64,000 bases of DNA, from the NCBI RefSeq assembly GCF_016808335.1, contig NC_053146.1, forward strand, positions 42,970,809 through 43,034,808, in the 5' to 3' direction. Position numbers and translations under genes: made by a program. This document shows, in pieces, positions 46,350-57,878 of this stretch. How positions within the stretch are numbered: position 1 is the first letter of the stretch; the number at the start of each line of letters is the position of its first letter. The notes beneath the pieces are model-generated. The model saw only the letters and a list, made by a program, of their open reading frames with translations. It was not told the origin of the DNA and did not search any database. Source of the stretch: Panicum virgatum. Its lineage: Eukaryota > Streptophyta > Magnoliopsida > Poales > Poaceae.

Positions 46350-47150
46350 TGTTATGTCTCCAACAACTGAGACCCAAACCAACTACCCATTTCAAGATTT
46401 GGGTCACGCACAGTGAAGAAGGCAGTCACCCAAATATTTTCTTCTCCAACAGAGGACCCATCCTCCCGTTGCTCGCCTCGTCCGCGTCGCCGCCCTCGCT
46501 GCAGCTGTTCCCGGCCGCGCCTGCCCCGCCGCGCCCCGCCGACCCGCTCCCGAGCAGCGGCGTGGCGGATAGAGGGGAGGAGGAGCTCGCGGGGGCCAGG
46601 CACGGCGGCGGCGGCCATCTCCACCTCCGCCCGCAGCCGAGCTCACAGCCGCCGCCCTCCCTCCTCTCCGGCGGCGCGCGCAGAGGCCCCGGCGGCGGGA
46701 TCTCCGGCTGGCCTCCTCTCTCCCTCGGCTCCGGCGCACAGCCGCCTGCGGCGCGGCTCCCCTCGTCCCTCCTCCCTCGCGGCCTGTTGGCTCGGCTCCG
46801 GCACCTCGAGCTCGGCAGCGCCTCGAGCTCCGCTGCTCGCTATCTCTTCCTCCCTTCTCTCCGCCGCGCCGCTTGTAGGTCTGCCCCGCCCCGCCGCGGC
46901 CCCTCCCCGATGCGCCGGCGGCTCCCCGCCTTGCCGTCGTCGGCCGAGCCCCGCCGTGGGCACGCCTCCCGCGCGGCTTCAGTTTGGGTCGAGGAGAGAG
47001 AGACGCATAATTGCATCTCTTCTCGCCCGCGGCGCAAAATGGGTACTTGGTTTGCGTTGTCTGTTGGAGAGTGTTTTGGGTAGGGAAAAGCACGGTGCAC
47101 AATCTAAAATGGGTTTGGGTCTTGCTTTGGCTGCTCTGTTGGAGACAGCC
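46350..47150. mobile_element. GC-rich element with gtctccaaca inverted ends
   Basis: Both ends carry tctccaaca followed by gacccaaacc and tacccatttt-type segments (46,355-46,465 and, inverted, 47,030-47,150). The 600-bp interior is GC-rich with open frames on both strands and no recognisable protein, as in Pack-type elements. The target duplication is not certain. Confidence 0.6.
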
Positions 47151-48100
47151 TAATCAGCATACCACGGTTCCGTTTTGCATCCATTTTGCAATGATCGATC
47201 GGCACCACGTGTACATGTGGTAGACGTTAAGTAGCAGTGCGTGTCTCAGTCACAGTGCTAACGCATGCACACATAAAGACTATCCTTTACAGTACTTGCT
47301 TGGCGGTTCGATTAGCCACCCGGTTAGCGTGCATTACGATCCATCTGCGTCGTCATCATCGATTGATTCGATTCATCATCATGCGTGGGCCGACGAATCC
47401 TCTTGCCGAGCCCCAGCAAGCAGGCCCCACGGCCGCGCATCAAATCGTCAAAAGCCTCCCGCTTTCATTCTTCAACCTCTCCATCGTGGCAGCCAAATTA
47501 AAGCTGGTGGCGGAATGAAAGCAGCAGGGAGCTCGATCATCAGCTCGTGGCCATGCAGCATGCATCTGCGAGTGCGATGATGCCTCGGTGATTGAGACGG
47601 CGACCTCAAGCATGCGCGCGCATGCCATACGTATACGTATGCGTATGTATATCTTGGGCGGCCCATCCCGTGCATCGTTCGGTGTCGTTTTCATCGGTGG
47701 CACGTAGCTGCTTGCATTGCCGGCCGCACACTATCATGATCGATCTGCATGTCGCTGGAGAGATCAGATCAGAGGCGTCTGCTTTTCAACATATACCCCC
47801 ACTCGCGGTGTGGGCTACGGGATGCGAGTATTGCTAGTACCTGAATCTAATATCCTGTCGTGTATGGATACGTTAAAAAAGCACCATATCGCGAGCATAT
47901 TTTCTATTATTATTCGAGTTCGCCTGACAACTGTATTTATTTTTGTTCAACATCTACTGCGTTTTTTTCTTCTTCGACCGTACCGTTCAACGGGCTATAT
48001 ATGGACGAGGTTAGGGCTATTTGTAACGATATTTTACGATGGTGATGTCGTTGTGATACAAGGGGGTATTTTTGTAGTTGTTGGGGTGCTATACAAAACT
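47151..48100. other. intergenic DNA, nothing recognised
   Basis: Includes a short tacgtatacgtatgcgtatg palindrome near 47,630 but no supported gene. Confidence 0.35.
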
Positions 48101-48109
48101 AGTGATGTG

Positions 48110-48131
48110 ACCCGCGCATTTGTGCGGCTAG
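48110..48131 (+). mobile_element. possible Helitron 3' terminus
   Basis: ccgcgcatttgtgcgg can form a short hairpin and is followed directly by ctag, then t, fitting the hairpin-CTRR|T end of Helitrons. The 5' end was not identified. Confidence 0.35.
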
Positions 48132-48679
48132 TATTAATATTTTAAATATATTTTGCATTTTTATCTAATTATTATTTATAAAATTAAATCTTTCTCATCA
48201 CATACTACTTGCAATTGCTTCAGTAATCAAGAGTGCTTCTCTGCTGCTAGTGCAGTGGTGCCTCCTTTTGCATGCATCTTTCTTTGTCAGTGATGTGGCC
48301 GTATGTCAAGCACACAGCTGTAATCCTGTCACGACTGCCTATATCCTCGATCTTAGCAACTACCATTCGCTAGTAGTAGTGGTAACTTGTTTCTTATCTG
48401 GCAGCCCTTGCAGTAATGCTGCCCGCTGCTCAGTTCAACTGACTCCTTTGTTCTTTTGCTAGCTTTCCTACTTTATGGTTCTCTTGGTCATCTGTTGCTA
48501 CTATATTTAATTTTATCGTCTGTTGCATGGCACCATATTTCCATGGCCTAGTTTCTGTTGGGGAACAATTGATCCAAGTTTTTTACTTTTTGGAAGCCAA
48601 CAAATCTCCATAGTGCAGAGCATAAGATTCTGTTCAGAATTTCAACAACATATGTTCATGTTCAAATCTAATGAGCTTA

Positions 48680-49002
48680 GGCCCGTTTGGTTTGTGTTGT
48701 GCTAGTGAATAGTGACATTTTGACCGCTAATTACGGTGTCAAACAAAGCCAATTTACAAAACCAACTTTAGAACTCCCGCACTAGTGACCCTGAAGAATC
48801 TAATGAGGCTTTTGGCCGCATGATTAGAGGATGGTTACTGTAGCATCGCTGTAGCAAATCATCGATTAATTACTGTCATTAGATTCGTCGTGAAAAGTTA
48901 CACCCATCCCTGAAAAGGTATTACAAATAGACTTCATTAAGTACACCATGCATACGAGATTCTTTTGTAGAATGGAATAGAATAGGGGAAACAAACAAGA
49001 CC
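48680..49002. mobile_element. Tourist (PIF/Harbinger-like) MITE
   Basis: Ends ggcccgtttggttt and, inverted, ggtcttgtttgttt, with the 3-bp duplication tta on both sides (48677-48679 and 49003-49005). 323 bp, non-coding. Confidence 0.85.
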
Positions 49003-49381
49003 TTAGTATACCAATCATGGTCTGATCAATATTTTCCTGGTTTCTGATCTGCTTGTGGTGTTAATTGTGAGGTGCGGTAGTGTCGTTAGCAATGTCGGCA
49101 ACAAACATTTGGAGTAATGTCAAGGACCCTCCCTCGACAAGGACAGGGATGCAGGAGGATTGCGAAAAAGGGTTAGGTTGGACGTGCAGTGGCCTTGTGC
49201 TTGCACTGGGTATGCGGACATGTACGTTCGGACATCACCAGTAGGCAGTAGGTGATGGACAGTCTCTAGACTCCACGGAGGATGAAGAAGTTTGCGGCGC
49301 GGCGCTTGCCCTTGCTCTTAGCCTCCAACTTTGTGATCCTCATCGCTAGCCCAACTTTGGCTACCCTCTCATGTTGATCAC

Positions 49382-49990
49382 TGCAGGCCAGGTGATAGTC
49401 TAATATAGTGCAAAGTCTAAAATTATCTTGTTTATTTTGACTAATAATAATATAATCGTGAGGTGCATTTGGGATTTTGGTAACATAATAAGATATACAT
49501 GTGGTAAAATATGTTAATTGTTTGTGTAGCTAGTATCGTATATGTATGCACGATATGTAGCTTGATATGCAAAATAATGGATAGATTTATATTTATAAAT
49601 AGAAATATATTTTAATGGCACTGGTGGGTAATTTATAAACATGTATATGGGTGTTTTAGGCTAACTTTTTTGTAATGACAGTGATGGTGCAGGCCAGGTG
49701 ATAGTCTAATATAGTGCAAAGCCTAAAATCATCTTGTTTATTTTGACTAATAATAATATAATCATGAGGTGCATTTGGGATTTTGGTAATATAATAAGAT
49801 ATATATTTGGTAAAATATTTTAATTGTTTGTGTAGCTAATATCGTATAGGTATGCACGATATGTAGCTTGATATGCAAAATGATGTGTAGATTTATATTT
49901 ATAAATAGAAATATAATTTAATGAAACTGATGGGTAATTTATAAACATGTATACGGGTATTTTAGGCTAATTTGTTTGTAATGGCAGTGG
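49382..49990. repeat. direct tandem duplication, period 306 bp
   Basis: tgcaggccaggtgatagtctaa starts at 49382 and 49688, and both copies run through gcacgatatgtagcttgatatg to the end with few differences. AT-rich, non-coding. Confidence 0.88.
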
Positions 49991-51362
49991 TGGGTGATTT
50001 TATTTTTTTTCTTTTTTCTTCAATTAATGTGAGAATTTCTAGACCTTGAGAGCGAACGTGGAGGCTCCATTTGTTGGCCAAATAATAAGATAATAGATGG
50101 ATGGCAATGAGGACAAGTGGCAAAGAGGGGTGATAGCAATTCACTATTACTAATTGGACTATTGGAGGGTTTTTTTAAGCCTCCATGTCAAGTCACCTAG
50201 AATCCTAGGTGGACATTCTAATAAAAAATAGAAAAATTCTTACAAAAGTCAGAAACATCCGGTCATCAATCTGACAACTCTAATCATAATAGTCGTCATT
50301 GGATCAGTTATCTTTCTAATAAATTACCCATCTGTACCACTATGAAAATAGACTAAAGTGACTTCCTAATATGTATCTAAATTATCCACCTCTATCGTTA
50401 TTGAAAAAAATTCTAAAGTAGCCCCTATCTTTATGTAAATTACCCATCTATACCATTATAAAAGTAATACAAATAACCTACTAAATTTGCAAATTAATTA
50501 TTCAATTATGTCATTGTTAAAAGTTAAAGTAACACCTAAATTTGAATCTAAATTATATAATTGTAACAAAATATTAAAGTGCACCAATATAAAATTCTAA
50601 ATTATTATTTCTATCATTATTAATATATTATTTATATTATTGTTTATAGTAAATATTTCCCATGATATGTGTCACCATGTAATCATATATGATGGATGAA
50701 ATAAGAATACCAATTCACAAACAAATGGTTCGATTAAATATATCAAATACACATGGAGATGTGATGCAAAATAAAATATATTGCAACTAGATAATGATAA
50801 ATATATATTTTAGAGTATGTGTTAGAATATTTAATAGATGAAAAATCCGTGAGATAGATAATTATAATTATTAGCTATAAGTCTTATTTTATATTAATTT
50901 TAATTAGCCGGTGCGGGAGCATCGTTGATATGATAGTTATATAGAATGGGTGAAAAATTGCATGATTAATAAAGCTTGGGAATTCGGAAGAACTTTGAAA
51001 AAATAGCAAAGGCTAAAACCACCTCGCACCTGAGAATATATCTTAGCACCACTTGAAACCTGCAAGCAGCAACAACTATTCCCACATTTGTCATCAGTGT
51101 GCTGCAACAACTATCCTTCATCGATCATGGTTAATCTAAGTTCCGCTAGCTAACCCTAAACCCTAAGCTCTCTCAACCAGCAGTGTGCCGTCAGCTGGGA
51201 GACACCATACCGGTAGCTCTTTACATTCTTTATCCACAACACATTACGCCACAAGGCTTACCCCCCTATACGCCACTTTGCATTAGGATCTCGATCTCCC
51301 TAAAGGAAGGGAAAAAAAACAAAACAAAAAAAGCGCAAAGGCAGGCTGCAAAGCCCATAAAC
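49991..51362. other. AT-rich intergenic DNA
   Basis: Repeated short phrases (taaattacccatctataccat, ctaaagt) at 50,200-50,600 suggest further decayed repeat units. No gene supported. Confidence 0.4.
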
Positions 51363-54300
51363 GTCCCCTCATAAAAGAAGACTTAAATGTGATACAAATA
51401 TCAGTCCCAGAAGGCTGATACACATTTATTACATCAGATGGTACATCACCGTACAATCCTCTGAGGAGGTGGACACTCGAAACAGACAATAACAAGAAGT
51501 AAGAAGGCTACGGTGATACACCAGAGCACGACTCACATGGGATCCAGCTCGGGCTCAGAGTATCGCGCCAGCGAAAGCATCCTGAACAGGGCCAACACCA
51601 CAGGCAGAGTTGGGTGCAGGACGGAACCCCTACTCAACGTCTTCGGGAACGAAGTCTGGATCTTCCTCTGTAAAAATTAGGAAAGAGGTGAGTACAAACG
51701 TACTCAGCAAGTACAACCACACCCACGGAGGGAGTATAAACAGAATATAATACACAGGGTAAATCAAGGATAAGGCTAAGATTTAATTTGCAGAAAGCTA
51801 ATTTTTATGCAGGGGTTCATTTAAAAGAAAAGGATTTTCAAAGCAACTTTCTCGCACCGAGTAACACGTAGGGTTGATCCACACAGGATTCAAGTTTTAA
51901 ATTTGCTACCGGACTCCTCATCCGCCGTAGCACACGGCACAACTGTCGGACACTTTTTCAAAACAACTCACGCCAACCCATCCATTCCCAGAAGAAAGAC
52001 TAGTTGTGTGACCAAACTGTAACTCCCCCAGTACCGTGGGCACGGCTATTCGAATAGATTGTAACTCTGCAGAGGTGTGCAACTTTACCCACAAGCGAGG
52101 TACCACAGCACGATCACCTTAGTGTCGGTGCAGATCCCAACATAGCCATTACCCACCTTAGCTAGATCTGACTAGCCAACACGGGATCCACCAAGGGGCC
52201 ATTGACCTATCACAGAGGTTTTAACCGGGGCATAAGTCACACAGAGCTTATCCCTTCTCCTTGATCACCCGTTGCTCTCAGCTCTCCTGATGGCTATCAG
52301 ACTAACTAGTGGGATTTAAGCTAAGCCGTTGCCGCATACAACGGTCGAGTGGTTTGCACGATAGTGGAGCTAGGCAAGATGACACATCAACTCGGTCCTT
52401 AATTGTGACAAGATGGATATCTCCCTTCCTTGCTCAACCACACAGGTATGAGCACACCATTCGGCATTTCACACAGAAGTGCCATCCATCCCATCGAACT
52501 CATCTTTCGAAAATTTCATATTTTCCCTTCCCACACACTCACATATTTTCTTTTTATAAAATAAGTTGTACCATGTTCGAGGTCCTAAGCATTCTAGCAG
52601 CGATTAACATCCAAACATAATAAATCATATTCAGACATTAATCTAGGTGGCCAAGGAATGGTTATAACAAATCAAGGGGTGGCTATCCAACCATGGTTTC
52701 AGCAGTCAAAACATATGCAGTTTTGTAAAATAGGCCAATAAGTTGTGTTTATAAAACTGGGACAAAATATGCATCAAAGGATGGGATTGAACTTGCCATT
52801 CTCAAAGCCTTCCGGGAAGTCCTGATCGAGGTACTGGTCCTCGTTCACTTGCTCGCAGTACTGCTCGTCGACGGGTTCTCCCTCGTTCACACCGTGATCT
52901 ACGACGCACACAAACAAGCACACAATAAAGAAAAAGAAATACAGATTTTATCATTGAGCTCGAATCGGAAACAATTAAGATATGAAGATAGGAGTGATAG
53001 TTTTAGGCGGTTTTCTAATGGTACGGCCGAAATTATGTTGGGAATGGCATGGTAAAGTTTCAGGTCAATCGGAGAATATTTGGCGCATGAAATGATAGAT
53101 TACAGAGAGGTTTATGGGCTAAACCAGGATCAGGGGCCTATTTGTAATTATTTTTTAGAGCGAAAGGACTTGCTTATAATGTTTGGAAAGGTCAGGGAGG
53201 CCATAGGAAATAGGTAAGGGTCTATTTATAAATAGGTTACATGGTGGAAGGGTTTGTTTTGGAATATAATAAAGGAGAGGGTTTCTTTTGCACAAAGGGC
53301 TAGAGGGAGAGGGTTCTTAAAAGAAAAAAAAGAAGGGCAGGGGCCTAAAGGCAAAATTGCCTTTCTTCCTCCTCTCGACACAGAGAACAGAGGAGGGGGG
53401 GGGCGTTCGGGGGTAGGGGAAAAGGGAGAGGGGAGTGAGGGATCCCATCCCCCACCTTTGCTCGGGTGGAGGGGGCCTGTGGAGGGCTGCCCACGGAGGC
53501 CGGCGGGCGGCGCTGGAGATGCTCGCGGCGGCAGTGCTGCAAGGCTGAGGAGGGAGCAAGGGGCGGCGGTGGAGGTTGTGGTGGTGGTGGAGATCCTATT
53601 GCGCCCTTTACCTTGGGTGGAGAGGGCGCGAGGAGGTGGCTCCGCGGTGGCCGGCGGAGGCGGGCGGCAATGGTGGTGGCGGCGGTGCTGGGGAGCTGGA
53701 GGGAAGGGCTGGAGGTGGCAGGCGGGTTGTGGAGCTCGAGGGTGCGGCGACAGGCTTCTTTATAGGCGAGGAAAGGCGGTGGAGAGGTCAGCGTGCGGTG
53801 GAGGCCGGCGATCATCTCTGGCGGCCATTAATGGCGCTCGGCATCGCGGACGGCGAGGCCGGCACAGTACGACAAGACGGCTCGGGCAGCGGCGAGCAGC
53901 GCGCCGAGCACTGCAGACGCGTGGAGCGCGTGGGTGCAGTGCGGCGCGTGCGAGCACAGGAGCGGCCGGCGGCAAAGGCGGGGTGACGTGCGGCGGCCGT
54001 GCGAGCTCTGCTACAGCTGTTCGGGCGTGTGCGTGCGTTGAGGCGGCAAGGGGCACGGCGCACGCAGCTGGAACGGGACAGGCGAGCAGGGGTGCTGGGG
54101 AGGGGAGGCCGGCGTGGTGCTCTGCTCGTGCGGGAGGGCGCGGCAGAGGAGAGGGAGGAAGAAAGGAGAAGGAGGGAAAAAGGGAAAAGAAAAAAGAAAA
54201 AGAGAGAGAGCCGGCGAAATTCGCGGCGGCGACCGCGGGGCCGGATGAGCAAGCGCGCCGGTCGGGCGGCACGCAGCGCGTTGCGCGGAACGAGGAAAAA

Positions 54301-54479
54301 CAGGGAGACGGGATGGTGATTGATACTGTGTCGGGACGGCGGATCACCGGGAAAGGTTGTAGTTCGAGCAGAAAGAATTCGAAACGATTTGAGCTCAGTG
54401 ACGAAATAAATTTTGAAATGATTTTGAAATTCATTTCTAGCGAGTAATTTATTTGGACGAATTTTTTTAAGATGTCACA
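51363..54479 (-). mobile_element. long LTR-like element (tentative solo LTR)
   Basis: Same layout as the solo LTR at 29,767-32,608: a segment with gcagaggtgtgcaactttaccc, then a GC-rich part holding a minus-strand TATA-like cctataaag (about 53757-53766), then an AT-rich end tgtgacatc on the minus strand (54479). taaac occurs just outside both proposed ends (51358-51362, 54480-54484). The left boundary is weakly defined. The long open frame at 53,254-54,447 is composition, not a gene. Confidence 0.55.
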
Positions 54480-56064
54480 TAAACGCCGCTGCTGCCGCAC
54501 GGTGTGCAGCCGGATGGGGGGCAGTTGCCTCCCCAAGCCGCGCAAAGGAAGCCACCGCCCCGCTCCAAATATTCCCCCCATATCATGCGGCCTTTTGACC
54601 GTTCAAGCACCCAGGAGCCCAGGGCACCGGCACCTCGCGCTTGCAAGCCACCACCACTCCCCGATCACCAGCGGCTCGTGCGTGCGATCGCTGCGACCGG
54701 ACGAGAGCTCGCTCGCCTCGGCGTCGGCAGCCGGCACCACCCGCTCGTGAGCAGCAGCCGGGCGCGAGGCGGAAAGGCGGCACGAGCGCACGTATGCGAG
54801 GGAGCGGGACCAAAAGGAGAGCAGCCAGCCAGCGCTTCTTTTGATTTGATCCGCGGCCTTTGCCAGCAGAGACCCAGATGCAGTGGCGACCTCTGAATCC
54901 TGATTTCCTGAAAGCAAAGCTGCAGATACGAGCGTACTGCTGCTCGAACACTGGCAGTCTCTAATCCCCCCCCCCCCCTCTGCTTCTGCTCTCTGCAGAT
55001 ATCGTTGGCAACAGTCTGAACTATTGCGTGCTGCGAACCTCTGAACTGTCCTCTGAAATGCCTGAAGAATGTGCGAAACGGCAGGTCCTCGATCGTTCAG
55101 TCGATCAGCATCCGTTTCACTGTCCTGGACTCCCTGGTGCAGTGGTGCTGTGGGAAAGAAATAAAGAGATATTGCAGTTGCTAACATCTACGGATCGCAT
55201 GCATATGCATGCGTGCATGGTGTATCTGCGGTCCGAGACATCTAGGCTTTCATCGTTGGTCTTTCCGGTCATGGGATTCCAAAGCTGCCTGACCATGGCG
55301 GCATGGCCTTTGCTTGTGTGGCAAAGCGCAATGTTGAATCGGTAAAGCTGTATTCCGAAAGCCGGGCCTCCTTGCAGCTTGCAGCATTGGATTCAGCACC
55401 CGATGCCGTCTCTGCAGCCGTTCGATGAGCCCCATTCGTGCATCTTGACCGTCTGGTTTTCTATCCATGTGGTGCAAGGGGAATTTTGACACAAAATAAA
55501 ATACTCTGGACGAGTTTTTTTTTTGCTCCTACCAAAGTTGGTGAAACTTATTTCCAAGGCCTCAAAGTTGCTTTTTTCCTCCCTCTTTTGAGAAAAGATT
55601 GAGGGGTTTTCACCCCTCCTAGAAAGTGAAGGACTCCTCAAGATCCACCCCTGACATAAAAAAGCTGTTGCAAAAACTGCAGCATCTCCAGTATCTGTAG
55701 TAGTATGTACCACTCAATTGCATTGCTTGTCTGGTACAAGACTTTTCTCCATCCATTCGGGCCATTCATTCACGAAACACAAAATAATTTTTTTTTTTTT
55801 GCAAAACAGAGGACATAGAGATGCTGAGTGAGCGCATCGCATTCACATTGGAGATCTGTAGTGGGGCTCCACGGTCATGGCCTCATTTGTACATTAGGGC
55901 AAAGCATGCCTGCCACAGATCATCAAAGATTGGTGGCATGTTGCACCCCATGCCACGGCCGTATGACTCTGCCCTGTGTGTGGTGGTCATGTCATTTCAC
56001 CCAGCTTGCAGATACATGGTTGCTACCTGTTCTGGGTGGGTAACTCCCTTCCAGAAACAACTGA
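54480..56064. other. intergenic DNA, nothing recognised
   Basis: GC-rich at 54,480-54,850, then mixed. It includes a 13-C run at 54966-54978. No protein family or transposon end recognised. Confidence 0.35.
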
Positions 56065-56320
56065 GGCTGTGTTTAGTTCCAAAATTCTCTCCAAACTTCA
56101 CTATTTACCTATCACATTAAATTTTTTGTTTCATGCATGGAGCATTAAATGTAAATAAATAAAAAAATAATTGCATAGTTTTGATGTACACGACGAGACG
56201 AATCTTTTGAGCATAGTTAGGTCATAATAGGACAACAATTACCACAAACAAACGAAAAATGCTACAATGTACTACAGTGTCGATGCGACTCTTTTTACCA
56301 ATATTTTACGGATCTAAACG
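56065..56320. mobile_element. Tourist-like MITE, family A, copy 2
   Basis: Starts ggctgtgtttagttcc; the whole body matches copy 3 at 59,498-59,763. The right terminus is eroded after gatctaaacg. Confidence 0.82.
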
Positions 56321-57059
56321 AAAAGAAAGATCAAAAGATATGACAAACTGCCCCTGTTAATGGGCACCTCCAATTAATGATTCCCCACAGCCACTACTGT
56401 TGACCACTATTGCAAATGCTGTTGAACAGCTATGATGGGGGGTTAGTGTGTACATATATTGATGTGTTGTTACTCCTAGGGGACAGGGAGTTTGCAACTT
56501 TGCATAGAGTGGTGCCCTGCTTGTATATTATCAGATTGTGGATATTGTATTCTACACACATCAGTTCAAATTGCTAATAATTCATTCATCTTTAAGTGAA
56601 AGCAATATGAACGCTATTTGTGTAAATTACTTGTTTTAGCTGTTAGCAGGGGGGGGGGGGGGAGTAATGCAAAGTTGAGCCATCCATGCAGTGCATGTCT
56701 ACTTCCTACAGCGCTTTATCCTTGTAGCAATCACCTAACCTACTCAGCTACATGCTTTCAACAATCATGTGATGAGGTACAGCTATTTGTTTGACATTGT
56801 GGGTTCATTAGCTAGCGAATTTTCATAGTGTCAGACTATTTAATTCCTTTCTGTCCGTGACACTTCCTGATACAGAGTTACTGTGCAAGTGACCATATAT
56901 ATATATACAGCTTACATAACAAAAAATAATATGTCAGCCTGGCCACTTACAGTCCCTGAACTAACTGTTAACAACACAGCACTACAGCAGGAACACAGTG
57001 TTAAACCTTATACACATTCCAGCAGCAAGTAAAACACACAAGTTATCTCTCTCTTCTCA

Positions 57060-57878
57060 AGCCAATTCAAATGGCAAGATCCTTATTGATGCTCAAAAAA
57101 GAGATACAAATGGGAACAAATAGCAAGGGGCCCCCAAAAGCCTCATGCTTGGACACTGTTAGCCCCGGAGATGGACAAATATTTCCCTCCGGAGCACCAC
57201 CACACACCAGGGCACGTTTGCATGTGCCTCCCATCACAGCAAAGCATGCCCCCCTCCCTCTGACGCTCACTTCAGTAGCATCAACAAAATACCAACAAAC
57301 CACTCGGAAACAAACAATTTTTGCCCTCATGAATATGAACAGCAACTTTGCAGGGGCAGGACCCCCGGCTGCATCTTGGCAGGAGCACTGACCGCTCTTT
57401 GACCACCCCATTTAACCCTACCATCCACTCCCTGCATCTCACTGCCTCCTTTTTTTTACTCCTCTCCATCTGCCGTGCCGCCATGGCTTGCTCGCTGACC
57501 AATCAATGGTTCCTCTGCAGCTCTGCGTCGGGGGTTGAAGAAGACCCACTGAGCGTTGCACAGAGAAACACAAATGTGTCTGCTGCTGCAGCTGCTGCCT
57601 TTCTCTCTCCAGATGCCTCCATCTCGACACCTATACACAGACTGGCTGGCAGTGCAGAGGCCAGAGGCCGCCATCATGGCTGGGCCGATCAAGCAGGCGG
57701 AGCCCCCCACATAGGTGTAACGATCCAACCCCAAAAGAAGAGAACAAAAGGGGGGGAAAAAAGAAAGAAAGAATCGCAGGAACACAACAGCAAACTGCAA
57801 GGAAATCGATCAAACCCTGTTAATCTGCCAAAAAAAAAGCCCCATGAAAATAATGCTATCTACTTGCGTTCTTCCATT
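57060..57878 (-). other. probable 3' UTR of the D-type cyclin gene
   Basis: Follows the cyclin stop codon without a recognisable gene or transposon. An AATAAG-type signal lies near 57,086 (minus strand aatcaataagg-like), so a transcript end near 57,060 is plausible. An inference from position only. Confidence 0.35.

Noticed and set aside
46316..47153. 255-, 246- and 232-residue frames on opposite strands
   Set aside because: Open in several phases because of GC content; enclosed by inverted ends, so treated as transposon cargo.
53254..54581. 397- and 273-residue frames
   Set aside because: Low-complexity Gly/Arg or Pro/Ala strings inside a long LTR-like element.
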